Of a stretch of 24,503 bases of DNA, positions 14,173-22,075 are shown in pieces. This stretch comes from an uncultured Candidatus Saccharibacteria bacterium. Its GTDB lineage: Bacteria > Patescibacteriota > Saccharimonadia > Saccharimonadales > Saccharimonadaceae. Made by a program: the position numbers and the translations under genes. Under the pieces are notes generated by a model. The model ran no database searches and was not told where the DNA came from. It saw only the letters and a program-made list of their open reading frames with translations. How positions within the stretch are numbered: position 1 is the stretch's first letter; each line of letters starts with the position of its first letter. Location: positions 1 through 24,503 of the forward strand of contig CAMUPZ010000009.1 of assembly GCA_947095985.1 (NCBI GenBank). Reading direction: 5' to 3'.

Positions 14173-15669
14173 ATGTATCGACAAAGAAATCGTACTAAGG
14201 AACTCGCAAGGCGAGCTTTTGTGTACACGTTAATGACATTATCGCTTATTACTCTTCTGGTATTTTTAACTTTTAGAATGCTTGGCTATACATTTAATCC
14301 TAATACAAAAGAATTACAGCAAACGGGACTAGTCCAATACGAGTCTCACCCAAGCGGAGCGCTGGTCTATGTTGATGATATGGAGTTGCGTAGGACTTCA
14401 ACAAAGAGTACTGTGCTTCCAGGAAAGCATACGTTTGCAATGAAGTTAAACGAATACGAGCCATGGCAGAAGACCCTAGATATTGAATCTAATACCGTAA
14501 CCAATCTGAATTATGCCAGGCTTATTCCGATAAAACGCGACACTACGGAGGTAAAAACCTTTGATTCGGTGCAGGCCATCTCCTTATCGCCGAACGGTGG
14601 TTTTTTGATGGGCTTTGGCACAAAGGACAAAACTCCGTTCATGACTGTCGGTGATATCCGCGACACCAATAAAGGCAAAGAGAAATTTACGGAATATAAT
14701 CTCAGTACAAGTATCTTGGCTGGCTATTCCCTGTCTGCTGACGGTCACGTATTTTCGGTGGCGGAATGGGACCGCGACTCGCGATATGCTTTAGTCAAGC
14801 ACTCATATCCGGCAGAAAATAATGCTACGGGCGTGCAGTGGCTGGTTTTTGACAGAGAGAATCCGGAGAAGATTATCGACGTAACGACTATGACGGGCTT
14901 AAGCGTAAAGCAAATTAGTTTCGCAGGAACTGGCGCCCATTCGGTATATATGTTGCAGGAGAGCGGTGAGCTTCGTCGAGTTGATCTGGATAGCTCGACG
15001 ATTTCTAGTCCAATTTTAACTGGCGTAGAATCATTTAAATTATATGGCGACGACCGGCTATCTTACGTGTCGGTTGTTGACGGCAAAAAAGTCGCGGGAA
15101 TTTGGAAGCGGGATTGGAAAGAACCGTTCATCATCGGTAAATTCACCACAGATAAGACGCCAATTATTCGTACCTCTCGCTATTTTAATAAAGACACTGT
15201 AGTTTTAGCGGTTGGTCAGGATATGACAATTTATAGAGGAAATATATCAGACTCTAAGGACCGACAGAAAGAATTTTTACAGACTGCAAAAAATATTAAG
15301 ACTGAAAACGTAACGACAAGTATGACCCTGGATAATGCCGGGCGGTTTATAGTGGCACAAAACGGTGCAGCGTTACAGTCATATGATTTAGAGCGTAAAG
15401 AGCTTTCTCGGGTGTTTAATATTGGTGTTGCGCAAGAGGTGAAATGGCTTGATAATTTCTATATCCGTAGTGTATCGGCTAATGGAAAGATGGAGATTCG
15501 TGAATTTGACGGTACTAACGCACATACTTTGCTGGATGTAAAAAGCGGCATGGATTCGGTTTTATCGGCTAACCAGCGTTATGTCTATGGAATTACAGTT
15601 AACGCGTCTGGAAAATTTGTCCTGAATAAAATGAACATGGACAATGGCTCAATAGGATTATTTAACTAA
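14173..15669 (+). CDS. Membrane-anchored PEGA-domain protein with a beta-propeller-like region
   Basis: A basic N-terminus and one membrane helix (about 17-37) anchor an extracytoplasmic protein. A PEGA domain follows at about 52-118 (VQYESHPSGALVYVDDMEL ... LPGKHTFAMKLNEYEPW), with the S/G-A-x-V-x-V-D pattern typical of this surface-layer-type beta domain. Residues 125-498 show repeated strand patterns with blocks such as ISLSPNGGFLMGF, YSLSADGHVFSV and TLDNAGRFIVAQ, like the blades of a TolB/WD-type propeller. No catalytic motif is seen. The gene converges on the sortase gene with only 8 bp between the stops, and there is no C-terminal LPxTG-like signal, so it is not an obvious substrate of that sortase. 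Probably a cell-envelope structural or binding protein. Confidence 0.82.
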   Translation: MYRQRNRTKELARRAFVYTLMTLSLITLLVFLTFRMLGYTFNPNTKELQQTGLVQYESHPSGALVYVDDMELRRTSTKSTVLPGKHTFAMKLNEYEPWQKTLDIESNTVTNLNYARLIPIKRDTTEVKTFDSVQAISLSPNGGFLMGFGTKDKTPFMTVGDIRDTNKGKEKFTEYNLSTSILAGYSLSADGHVFSVAEWDRDSRYALVKHSYPAENNATGVQWLVFDRENPEKIIDVTTMTGLSVKQISFAGTGAHSVYMLQESGELRRVDLDSSTISSPILTGVESFKLYGDDRLSYVSVVDGKKVAGIWKRDWKEPFIIGKFTTDKTPIIRTSRYFNKDTVVLAVGQDMTIYRGNISDSKDRQKEFLQTAKNIKTENVTTSMTLDNAGRFIVAQNGAALQSYDLERKELSRVFNIGVAQEVKWLDNFYIRSVSANGKMEIREFDGTNAHTLLDVKSGMDSVLSANQRYVYGITVNASGKFVLNKMNMDNGSIGLFN

Positions 15670-15677
15670 CAATTAGT

Positions 15678-17051
15678 TTACCTACCGAATAATCTCTCTA
15701 TGAGTGTTGGCTCGGGCTTTCCTGGGATGGCAGATTTGTTATTCTGTGGCTGACTTGTGCTGGATTCAGTTGTTGCGGTGGCTTTATTTGGGTCGGGGCT
15801 GATCTGCTCAGCGAAAATTAATAAGCGCTTTTCTGCCGTACCTAAAGGTACGCAACTAACTAGTGTCAACATTGGCTTGTCTGTAGTTAGCTGAACCTTT
15901 GAGACTTCAGTTGGCATAACAACCTCGGTGGAGGTGATTTTATAGGTATAACGCTTGCTGTTGTAATTCATATAGATGACGTCGCCCTTGACTAGTTTTT
16001 CATTCTGGGCAAACACAAACTTATAGTCGCCTGCAGCAAAGGCATCATTACTGGAGTGTGCAGCAAAAACCGCGTTGCCTACCTGGCCTGGCACGGCGCT
16101 GGCTCCAGGAATTGAGAAGTGGGCGACTCCTCGCCTCATGGCTTCTGACTGAGATTTTGTATCGCTAGCAGCCCCATAAACTACAGGCGCATCAACATTG
16201 ATTTTCGGAATAATGATTCGAGATTCAGAGCTAACCGTAACATCTGTTGACGCGTCAACAATAATATTCTGAGGATCAATTGCGCCAGGGGTGGTGTAGG
16301 CGGCTACTGCTCCAAAAATGATGCGGTTGTATTGTAAAAACATGAAAATTAGTAGCACTGACAGTCCAGCGATCGCTGGGATAAAATGGCGAGATTTTTT
16401 GACCTTCTTGGCGGAATCTCGAACTTTTTGTTGAATTTGGCTACGGAGCTCTTTTATAGCGACCTTTTGTGGGTCCAGGGGTTCGTCGGCGCCTGAATTT
16501 GCCTGCCTATTCTCCCTATTTAGCCTAGATATCTCACGGTTTTTTGCATTAATATTTTCAGCGTAATAACGCTCGTAGTACATTTGATAGTATTTTTGCC
16601 AAGCGCTATGATATTGCTTCCATTGGTCGGCTGAAACTTGGGTGTGGATAGTCGAAGTTTTATTCTGGGCTGGGCTTATTACGGTGTCTGATTTTTTTTC
16701 TGGCTGGTCTGTTGGTGTCTCCTGGGTGATTGGTGCTGTTCGCATAGCGTGGCCGGAGCTAGCTTTTTGGTCGGAATTTGATTGAACTTGAGGTGTCTGC
16801 TGCGAGCTAATATATTGAGGTCGAGTTTCATTGGTTGGATTGCTATTCGGTTTCGTTTGAGGCTGTGACTGCTGGGGAGTGGCTTGATAATCTTCTGATC
16901 GAGCATAGATAGCATCAAGCTGTCCGCGAATAACATCAGCAGCGGCGCTCTGCGAAGCTGCTGGATCACGAGCTGGCGGCGTAAGAGGTCGGCGCTGATC
17001 TGATTGCGGCATGCCCACTCGACCGTTTGATTGATCATCCGTCGGATACAT
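15678..17051 (-). CDS. Sortase family transpeptidase with long cytoplasmic N-terminus
   Basis: The C-terminal domain (about 275-418) is a sortase: IIIPKINVDAPVVYGA at its start, His332 (FAAHSSND), Cys400 (TLVSCVPLGT) and Arg409 (EKRLLIFAE) form the catalytic triad. The TLVSC motif is closest to class D/E sortases (usual TLxTC). One membrane helix lies at about 223-242, so the catalytic domain is outside and the first 220 residues are inside. That N-terminal part is unusually long, rich in Gln, Pro, Ser and Thr, with a Tyr-rich stretch (YHSAWQKYYQMYYERYY, 147-163) and a basic juxtamembrane helix. A short Ser/Pro/Lys tail follows the catalytic domain. Sortases cut a sorting signal and join proteins to a cell-wall or pilus amine; no substrate with a clear sorting signal is seen in the window. 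Confidence 0.92.
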   Translation of the reverse strand: MYPTDDQSNGRVGMPQSDQRRPLTPPARDPAASQSAAADVIRGQLDAIYARSEDYQATPQQSQPQTKPNSNPTNETRPQYISSQQTPQVQSNSDQKASSGHAMRTAPITQETPTDQPEKKSDTVISPAQNKTSTIHTQVSADQWKQYHSAWQKYYQMYYERYYAENINAKNREISRLNRENRQANSGADEPLDPQKVAIKELRSQIQQKVRDSAKKVKKSRHFIPAIAGLSVLLIFMFLQYNRIIFGAVAAYTTPGAIDPQNIIVDASTDVTVSSESRIIIPKINVDAPVVYGAASDTKSQSEAMRRGVAHFSIPGASAVPGQVGNAVFAAHSSNDAFAAGDYKFVFAQNEKLVKGDVIYMNYNSKRYTYKITSTEVVMPTEVSKVQLTTDKPMLTLVSCVPLGTAEKRLLIFAEQISPDPNKATATTESSTSQPQNNKSAIPGKPEPTLIERLFGR

Positions 17052-17061
17052 AACTTCCCTT

Positions 17062-17067
17062 ATTATA
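17062..17067 (-). promoter_or_regulatory. -10 element of the sortase gene
   Basis: TATAAT on the minus strand ends 10 nt before the ATG at 17051, with AAGGGAA between that could be a ribosome binding site if transcription starts earlier. No good -35 and no TG extension. Confidence 0.5.
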
Positions 17068-17097
17068 CGGTAAATCAGCGGTAAATAAAAGTCGTGC

Positions 17098-17126
17098 TTG
17101 TGAGTAGAGGTCTATTATGCTACAAT
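17098..17126 (+). promoter_or_regulatory. Promoter of tRNA-Leu
   Basis: TTGTGA (17098-17103) and TACAAT (17121-17126) are 17 bp apart, and the -10 carries a TG extension (TGcTACAAT). The tRNA begins 29 nt after the -10. Confidence 0.6.
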
Positions 17127-17154
17127 CGTACGGTAGTTTGAAGCGTTCTCTTGT

Positions 17155-17241
17155 GCCGCGGTGGCGGAATTGGTAGACGCGCTAGACTCAAAATCTGGTG
17201 AGCAATAGCTCGTGCCGGTTCAAGTCCGGCCCGCGGTACCA
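17155..17241 (+). tRNA. tRNA-Leu (anticodon CAA)
   Basis: An 87-nt class II tRNA with a long variable arm (about TGAGCAATAGCTCG). Acceptor GCCGCGG pairs with CCGCGGT (G1-U72 wobble), anticodon stem CTAGA/TCTGG surrounds loop CTCAAAA (anticodon CAA, reads UUG), and the T arm contains GGTTCAAGTCC. CCA is encoded (17239-17241). Confidence 0.95.
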
Positions 17242-17258
17242 GAGATGGCTTCAGGCTT

Positions 17259-17286
17259 AATCGTCCAACTTTTGGGCGATTTTTTT
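17259..17286 (+). terminator. Intrinsic terminator of tRNA-Leu, overlapping the next gene's stop codon
   Basis: An 8-bp stem with one G-U (AATCGTCC 17259-17266, GGGCGATT 17274-17281) with a 7-nt loop is followed by a T-run to 17286. The stop codon of the convergent minus-strand gene (TAA, complement of 17285-17287) uses the end of this T-run. Confidence 0.85.
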
Positions 17287-18073
17287 ATGAAGAAATAGCA
17301 GTGCTAATGGCTGCCAGCGGTGCTTCTGGTGACCAAATTAAATAGCTCGCGGCACGTGCGCCAACGGTCCCTCGCCAGACTGCCATTGGAGCGTCCCATT
17401 TTTGGGTAACGACTTCTCCGCCGTGGGCAATTATTAGATTGTCCGCATGAAAAACACAAATAGTTACGGGATATGTAATGGTAAATTTGTGAAGTGTCTC
17501 AACGAGTTGCGCCAGCTGAATGCTAAAAGTAATCATCTTTGGGTAATAAATGGCGCGAAAAATTTTCTGAACTTGCGCCAGACTTGCCACAAAAACCACG
17601 CGCGGATTATCTAAGATCTCCTGGAAGCTGTTTTGGACCAGGTCAATCGCATCTCTTGTTAATACTACTGGGATTTCTGACTTTTTTATCAATTCTTCAT
17701 AAACAATTGACGTCTGACTGTTGCGTCCAGCGTCGCCACATAACAGTAACGCGTCTGCCCATTTTTCTAAGGCTAGAGCTTCGTTTAGGGCTTCGTTGGC
17801 TAGACTGCCTGATTGGTTTGTTGGTGCAAATAATACATCGGTCATTACTGTGGGGACACTTTTTTTCAATATATCAGGAAGTAGGACACGAGCTTCGCCG
17901 ACGCCAGTCTTAAGAGCTTCTTGATAACTTTCCGCGACCGCTAAAAATCCCAATTTATTTCCGCCAATAATCCCCAGCTTCCCTGCTTGATCGCGCCGTT
18001 CTGGCTTATTCCATTCAACATCAGGAAAAAGCGGTTTGCCTGGTTCTTGTCTGTGCCAAAATTTCATGTCCAT
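17285..18073 (-). CDS. NAD(P)HX dehydratase/ribokinase-fold-like protein, divergent
   Basis: The best match I can make is the C-terminal (YjeF-C/CARKD) domain of ADP/ATP-dependent NAD(P)H-hydrate dehydratase, which repairs hydrated NAD(P)H. Supporting features: RRDQAGKLGIIGGNKLGFLAVAESYQEA near residues 26-53, in the place of the family's 'HKGdxGrvlviGGs' start; ADALLLCGDAGRNSQT (107-121) in the place of the 'aDalviGPGLG' loop; IPVVLTRDAIDLV (134-146) in the place of 'PvVlDADALn'. The catalytic GTGDVLAG loop near the C-terminus is not visible, and the conserved Asp of DADAL is Arg140-Asp141. So it is either a degenerate or a repurposed member. It follows the xth gene directly (stop TAA then ATG) with a ribosome binding site (GAGGTGA) inside xth, forming a two-gene operon. 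A second in-frame ATG lies 2 codons in. Confidence 0.55.
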   Translation of the reverse strand: MDMKFWHRQEPGKPLFPDVEWNKPERRDQAGKLGIIGGNKLGFLAVAESYQEALKTGVGEARVLLPDILKKSVPTVMTDVLFAPTNQSGSLANEALNEALALEKWADALLLCGDAGRNSQTSIVYEELIKKSEIPVVLTRDAIDLVQNSFQEILDNPRVVFVASLAQVQKIFRAIYYPKMITFSIQLAQLVETLHKFTITYPVTICVFHADNLIIAHGGEVVTQKWDAPMAVWRGTVGARAASYLIWSPEAPLAAISTAISS

Positions 18074-18874
18074 TTACAAGTTCACCTCAATACTCACTGG
18101 ACAATGATCACTACCCATTTGTTCGGGGTGAATTTGTGGATTAGTGACGTGATTTGCAATTTCACGCGATGCCAACCAATAGTCAATCCGCCAACCGACA
18201 TTGCGTGCTCTAGCATTAGCCCAATGAGTCCACCAAGTGTAAGCGCCGGTTTTTTCGGGAAAAACCACCCGGAATGTATCAATAAAGCCAGCGTCCAAAT
18301 AATTCTGGAAGCCTTCGCGCTCTTCGTCGGTGAAGCCGTGTTTGCCAACGTTAGGTTTGGGATTTGCCAAATCAATTTCTTTATGCGCCACGTTCATGTC
18401 GCCGCAGTATAGTACCGGCTTTGACAATTCCAATTCCTGCAGATAAGCCAATACTGCCTTATCCCATTTTTCATGGCGTAAACCCAGTCGGCTCAAGTCT
18501 CCTTTGGAGTTTGGTGTATAGCAAGTAACCACCCAAAAACTATCAAACTCAGCCGCGATAATCCGCCCTTCGTCAGCTGGATCGCCATATTTATCGCCAA
18601 TTAAATTGAATCTTTCAATTATATTTTGCGGAAATCCATCATGCCAATTCAGCGGTGGGATTTTTGAGAAAATTGCCGTACCAGAATAGCCTTTTTTAGC
18701 GGCAGAGTAGAAATGCTCGTGATAATCTGGTAGGTCGATTTCAACTTGGTCTCGTGCAGCCTTGGTCTCTTGTAGACATAAAATATCCGGATTGTACTTA
18801 TTGATGAATTGCGCAAATTCACCCTTGTTGATAACTGCGCGAATACCGTTTACGTTCCAGGAGAATAGTTTCAT
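18074..18874 (-). CDS. xth: Exodeoxyribonuclease III (AP endonuclease, Xth family)
   Basis: A base-excision-repair enzyme that cuts at abasic sites and degrades DNA 3' to 5'. All ExoIII motifs are in place: WNVNGIRA (6-13, Asn7), LQETK (34-38, Glu36 for metal binding), GDMNVAHKEIDLANPK (158-173, Asp159 and Asn161), the GWRIDY segment (227-232) and GSDHCPV (254-260, catalytic Asp256/His257). The length of 266 aa is slightly over the usual 250-257, with extra residues near 90-104 (ERFNLIGDKYGDPADEGR). Start choice: TATAAT ends exactly 6 nt before this ATG, giving a leaderless transcript. The gene is divergent from the hydrolase gene, with only 30 bp between the two start codons. Confidence 0.95.
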   Translation of the reverse strand: MKLFSWNVNGIRAVINKGEFAQFINKYNPDILCLQETKAARDQVEIDLPDYHEHFYSAAKKGYSGTAIFSKIPPLNWHDGFPQNIIERFNLIGDKYGDPADEGRIIAAEFDSFWVVTCYTPNSKGDLSRLGLRHEKWDKAVLAYLQELELSKPVLYCGDMNVAHKEIDLANPKPNVGKHGFTDEEREGFQNYLDAGFIDTFRVVFPEKTGAYTWWTHWANARARNVGWRIDYWLASREIANHVTNPQIHPEQMGSDHCPVSIEVNL

Positions 18875-18880
18875 ATGATT

Positions 18881-18886
18881 ATTATA
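18881..18886 (-). promoter_or_regulatory. -10 element of xth, leaderless placement
   Basis: TATAAT on the minus strand ends exactly 6 nt before the ATG at 18874. No TG extension. It sits within 5 bp of the divergent -10 at 18890-18898. Confidence 0.6.
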
Positions 18887-18889
18887 GCG

Positions 18890-18898
18890 TGGTAATAT
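18890..18898 (+). promoter_or_regulatory. Extended -10 of the alpha/beta hydrolase gene
   Basis: TGgTAATAT ends 6 nt before the ATG at 18905. TAATAT is a weak hexamer; an overlapping TATAAT (18896-18901) ends only 3 nt before that ATG, which would fit a later start better. The placement is therefore less certain than for other genes. Confidence 0.4.
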
Positions 18899-18904
18899 AA
18901 TTTA

Positions 18905-19711
18905 ATGAATATACCGCTGCTGTATAGTAAGTTTTTAAGTGAGATTTCTAGTGGTTTTATGGATGTTGGGGGTATAAAGACTGCTTACTATTTTCATCAT
19001 AATAACTCAGATAAAACCATCCTGTTGATTCATGGCATTGGCGGAGACTTTCATGGAATGATCCCGCTGGCGTACTACTTGAAAGATAATGCGAATATTT
19101 TATTTGTTGACCTGCCCTCGCATGGCAATAGCCAATTGATTAAAAATACAGATGTTAGAAATATTGAAGATTGGGCGAAGGGATTGATGGCGGCTTTTAG
19201 AAAAAAGAACTTAAAAATTGATGTAGTGGTTGCTCATTCGTTGGGTTGTTTGGCGGCTCGTAAGGTGAATTGCTCCAAGATTTGGTACGTCAACCCACCG
19301 ATTAAGGCTTCAGCTGCAGTGAAGGTTTCTTCCACGATTTTGTATCATATTCGTTGTATAAATCAGTATGTTTATTTAAATTATTATTTTTCAGTATTGC
19401 GTGGTGTATGTTTGATGAGAGATAAACAAAAGAATACGATAAATCTAGTAAAATGGCTGACAAAAAATACCAACGTAACCTCACGACAATACCTGGAGCA
19501 AGCAAGAATAGCTCGAGATATTCCCATAAAAGAGAGGTCGGTTAATTCCGGGAAAGAGTTTACGGGAATGATCGTGGGAAGATTTGATAAAATTACCCGC
19601 CCCGTTCGACCGTCTGGGCTGAGAATTGATAAATTTGTTGAGCTTGAGACTGGTCATTTGTCGGTTCTGGATAGTCCAGAATTAATAGCGAAACTAATAT
19701 TGTCAGAATAA
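18905..19711 (+). CDS. Alpha/beta hydrolase
   Basis: An alpha/beta-hydrolase fold enzyme of 268 residues. LLIHGIGGD (40-48) forms the oxyanion region and FVDLPSHGNS (67-76) is the typical 'DxxGxGxS' segment. The nucleophile elbow is AHSLG (110-114, Ser112; Ala in place of the first Gly of GxSxG). Asp228 (GRFDK) and His251 (ETGHLSV) complete a likely catalytic triad. A cap region lies at about 140-215. No signal peptide. The substrate is unknown; esterase or lipase-like action is most likely. It precedes two glycosyltransferase genes on the same strand with a 20-bp gap, so a role in lipid or glycolipid metabolism is suggested by context. An alternative start is the in-frame ATG at residue 19. 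Confidence 0.85.
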   Translation: MNIPLLYSKFLSEISSGFMDVGGIKTAYYFHHNNSDKTILLIHGIGGDFHGMIPLAYYLKDNANILFVDLPSHGNSQLIKNTDVRNIEDWAKGLMAAFRKKNLKIDVVVAHSLGCLAARKVNCSKIWYVNPPIKASAAVKVSSTILYHIRCINQYVYLNYYFSVLRGVCLMRDKQKNTINLVKWLTKNTNVTSRQYLEQARIARDIPIKERSVNSGKEFTGMIVGRFDKITRPVRPSGLRIDKFVELETGHLSVLDSPELIAKLILSE

Positions 19712-19716
19712 TACTT

Positions 19717-19725
19717 TGCTATACT
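19717..19725 (+). promoter_or_regulatory. Extended -10 of the first glycosyltransferase gene, leaderless placement
   Basis: TGcTATACT; the hexamer (19720-19725) ends exactly 6 nt before the ATG at 19732, in the 20-bp gap after the hydrolase gene. Confidence 0.6.
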
Positions 19726-19731
19726 GTAGAT

Positions 19732-20754
19732 ATGAGTAAGAAGGCTGATAAGAAACTAATTGTTGATATGATTTCTGAAAGTGAGTTTACTGTTCAGGGT
19801 CATGGTGTGCATACGGCTTATAAAGAGATTGCAGATGCACTGCGAAAAAGAAAAGATATTGATATCGAAGTAAACTCCAAGCGTCCAGCTGACATTATTC
19901 ATATTCAGACCATGGGACTTTACTCTTTTCGTCATTTGATAAGGAGGGGCGGAAAAAAAGTAGTCTCTGCTCATATTGTGCCAGATAGTTTTATTGGTTC
20001 AATTAAGGGAGCTAAATATTGGAAGCCTCTGGGTAAGATGTGGCTGAAATTTTTCTATAAGAAGGCGGATTTGGTTTTGGCCTGCTCTGGTATGGTTGCT
20101 GATGAGCTTATAAATGACATGAATGTTCCTAAAACTAAGGTTCTTTACAATACAATCGATATGTCGAAGTATAGGCATTCGGCTACAGAAAAGAAGCTAG
20201 CTCGAAAGAAGCTTGGTCTTAAGGATAATGATTTTGTAGTGATGGGAAATGGTCAGGTTCAGCCGCGAAAACGCCTCGACATTCTGATAAAAGCAGCTAA
20301 AAAAATGCCAGATGTAAAGTTTTTCTGGGTGGGAGGCATTCCATTTAAGAATCTAGGGGCAGACTATCATGCTATGCAAAATATGATAAAGAGTGCTCCT
20401 GACAACCTTACGGTGACTGGTGTTATCCCTCTGGAGGCTGTTAAGGATTATTATGTGGCTGCCGACTTGTTTGTCCTTCCTGCTATGCAAGAAAACCATC
20501 CTATGTGTGTATTGGAGGCAGCAGGTGCTGGATTGCCAATCATTTTACGAGATATTCCTCAGTACGATGATACGTTTAAGGGTGATGCTGTTATGGCAAA
20601 AACAGACGATGAGTTCTTAGATTTGATTGATTTACTTCGTAAAGATAAAAAGGCTTATAGTAAAGCGTGTCTTGGAGCTGAGAAAATTGCCAAAAGGTTT
20701 GACAGTAGCGCTGGTGCTGAACGGCTGGTCGAGTTTTATCGGTCTTTGGTATAG
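19732..20754 (+). CDS. GT4 glycosyltransferase, CpoA/diglycosyl-diacylglycerol synthase-like
   Basis: A GT-B fold family 4 retaining glycosyltransferase of 340 residues. The N-terminal domain has VQGHGVHTAYKEIADAL (21-37) and ADIIHIQTMGLYSF (53-66); the C-terminal donor-binding domain has GQVQPRKRLDILIKA (174-188) and the EX7E motif (Glu254 to Glu262, ENHPMCVLE) followed by AAGAGLPII. The N-terminal pattern and the SAHIVPDSFIGSIKGAKYW segment (79-97) remind me of streptococcal CpoA-type enzymes, which add the second sugar to glucosyl-diacylglycerol; this is from memory and not tested. No membrane helix, as expected for a peripheral enzyme. It is followed at once by a second GT4, in keeping with a two-step glycolipid pathway. 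Confidence 0.88.
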   Translation: MSKKADKKLIVDMISESEFTVQGHGVHTAYKEIADALRKRKDIDIEVNSKRPADIIHIQTMGLYSFRHLIRRGGKKVVSAHIVPDSFIGSIKGAKYWKPLGKMWLKFFYKKADLVLACSGMVADELINDMNVPKTKVLYNTIDMSKYRHSATEKKLARKKLGLKDNDFVVMGNGQVQPRKRLDILIKAAKKMPDVKFFWVGGIPFKNLGADYHAMQNMIKSAPDNLTVTGVIPLEAVKDYYVAADLFVLPAMQENHPMCVLEAAGAGLPIILRDIPQYDDTFKGDAVMAKTDDEFLDLIDLLRKDKKAYSKACLGAEKIAKRFDSSAGAERLVEFYRSLV

Positions 20755-20755
20755 A

Positions 20756-20764
20756 TGGTATAAT
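20756..20764 (+). promoter_or_regulatory. Extended -10 of the second glycosyltransferase gene, leaderless placement
   Basis: TGgTATAAT begins one base after the stop codon of the preceding gene; the hexamer (20759-20764) ends exactly 6 nt before the ATG at 20771. This fixes the start and excludes the upstream in-frame ATG at 20627. Confidence 0.65.
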
Positions 20765-20770
20765 GAGAAT

Positions 20771-22069
20771 ATGAAGATAGGACTTTTTACGGATAGTTAT
20801 CGGCCGTCTATTAATGGGATTGTTTATGTAGTCGAATCGCTGAAGCGTGAGCTGGAAGCTTTGGGGCATGAGGTTTACGTTTTTTGTCCGGCGAAGTCCA
20901 TTAGTCCATCTAAGCAGGCGGAACTTCTGCATGAGGATGACAATAGCCGGATCGTTCGTTTTCGTTCTATTAAAGGGGCGTTTTTTGATGATTATGACAC
21001 GTCGGTATTCTTCCCTCCTGTGGTGCAGCGTCAAATTGCCAATATGAATCTGGACGTTGTTCATATTTTTACGCCGTCGCAAATTGGATTATTGGGAGTA
21101 AAAGCGGCGAAGAAAAATGACATTCCACTTATTATTCAGCACTGTACTGATTTATATGAGTTTGTTGATCACTATCCAGCGGTTCTGCCAGGAGCACTGG
21201 CTTTGGCGGGAATTGTTTTTCCATTATCGGTCAAGCTGAACGGTCAGGATTTGTTAGAGGTTGCTAAGCTTTATCGTCCGCGTAATGGCGTGACAAAATG
21301 GAACAAAGATATTATTGAGCGCGTTATTACTATTCTATACAGCAAGGCGGACGCGGTTATCGCATTGTCACGCAAGAGCCGCGACCAGTTGCAATCTTGG
21401 CAAACGGAAGATTATGGATATGATATCACTTTAATGCCAAATGGTGTTAATGCCCTACTAAAACCAAAGTCTGAGCGGATAAAAGAGTTTCGAGAACAAT
21501 GGGGTTTGAGGGAAAAAGATGAGGTCTTTGGCTTCGTTGGGCGCTTGGGTGAGGAGAAAAACCTACCAATTCTTATCGAAGCATTCAACAAATTCATCGC
21601 CCCAGACAGGCCGAAGTCCAAGCTGCTATTTGTCGGTGATTTTGAATATCGTCAAAAATTGGAAGAGATGGCTGCTGAAACAGATTTTGTAGATAGGATT
21701 ATATTTACTGGTGCTATGCCTCGTGAAGATTTGGGCGTGGCGTATGGTGTGATAAATGTATTTACCTTCCCTTCACTGAAGGACACGCAAGGTTGGGTTC
21801 TTCATGAAGCGGCTCATGCTGGTAAGCCGATTGTAATTATAGACAAAGAGGTTTCGGAGGTAGTTAAAGACGGTGTCAATGGTTATTTTGCAGAAAATAC
21901 TCCAGAAAGTGTTGCCAAAAAGGTAATTTCAATTCTAAAGAGTCCGAAAAAGCAGGCAGAGTTTAGTGCTGAAAGTAAAAAGCTTGCTGGCAAATTTACT
22001 GAACGTAGTCAGGTCAAGAAGCTGGAGAAGCTTTATAAAAATTTGATTGAAATACGGGAAAATAAGTAG
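20771..22069 (+). CDS. GT4 glycosyltransferase, monoglucosyl-diacylglycerol synthase-like
   Basis: With start 20771 the protein has 432 residues. It opens with MKIGLFTDSYRPSINGIV, the standard first strand of GT4 enzymes and very like Acholeplasma-type monoglucosyl-diacylglycerol synthases. VVHIFTPSQIGLLG (97-110) and FVGRLGEEKNLPILIEA (255-271) are typical. The EX7E motif has Asp338 in place of the first Glu (SLKDTQGWVLHEA, ending Glu346), an unusual substitution in the donor site. The frame is open further upstream to 20627, but those 48 residues overlap the previous gene and do not resemble the family. Together with the preceding GT4 it probably makes mono- and diglycosyl lipids at the cytoplasmic face of the membrane; acceptor and sugars are inferred. 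Confidence 0.9.
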   Translation: MKIGLFTDSYRPSINGIVYVVESLKRELEALGHEVYVFCPAKSISPSKQAELLHEDDNSRIVRFRSIKGAFFDDYDTSVFFPPVVQRQIANMNLDVVHIFTPSQIGLLGVKAAKKNDIPLIIQHCTDLYEFVDHYPAVLPGALALAGIVFPLSVKLNGQDLLEVAKLYRPRNGVTKWNKDIIERVITILYSKADAVIALSRKSRDQLQSWQTEDYGYDITLMPNGVNALLKPKSERIKEFREQWGLREKDEVFGFVGRLGEEKNLPILIEAFNKFIAPDRPKSKLLFVGDFEYRQKLEEMAAETDFVDRIIFTGAMPREDLGVAYGVINVFTFPSLKDTQGWVLHEAAHAGKPIVIIDKEVSEVVKDGVNGYFAENTPESVAKKVISILKSPKKQAEFSAESKKLAGKFTERSQVKKLEKLYKNLIEIRENK

Positions 22070-22075
22070 TAGATT

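Noticed and set aside
20627..20770. Longer start for the second glycosyltransferase
   Set aside because: The extra 48 residues overlap the previous gene and do not fit GT4 enzymes, which begin at MKIGLFTDSY.
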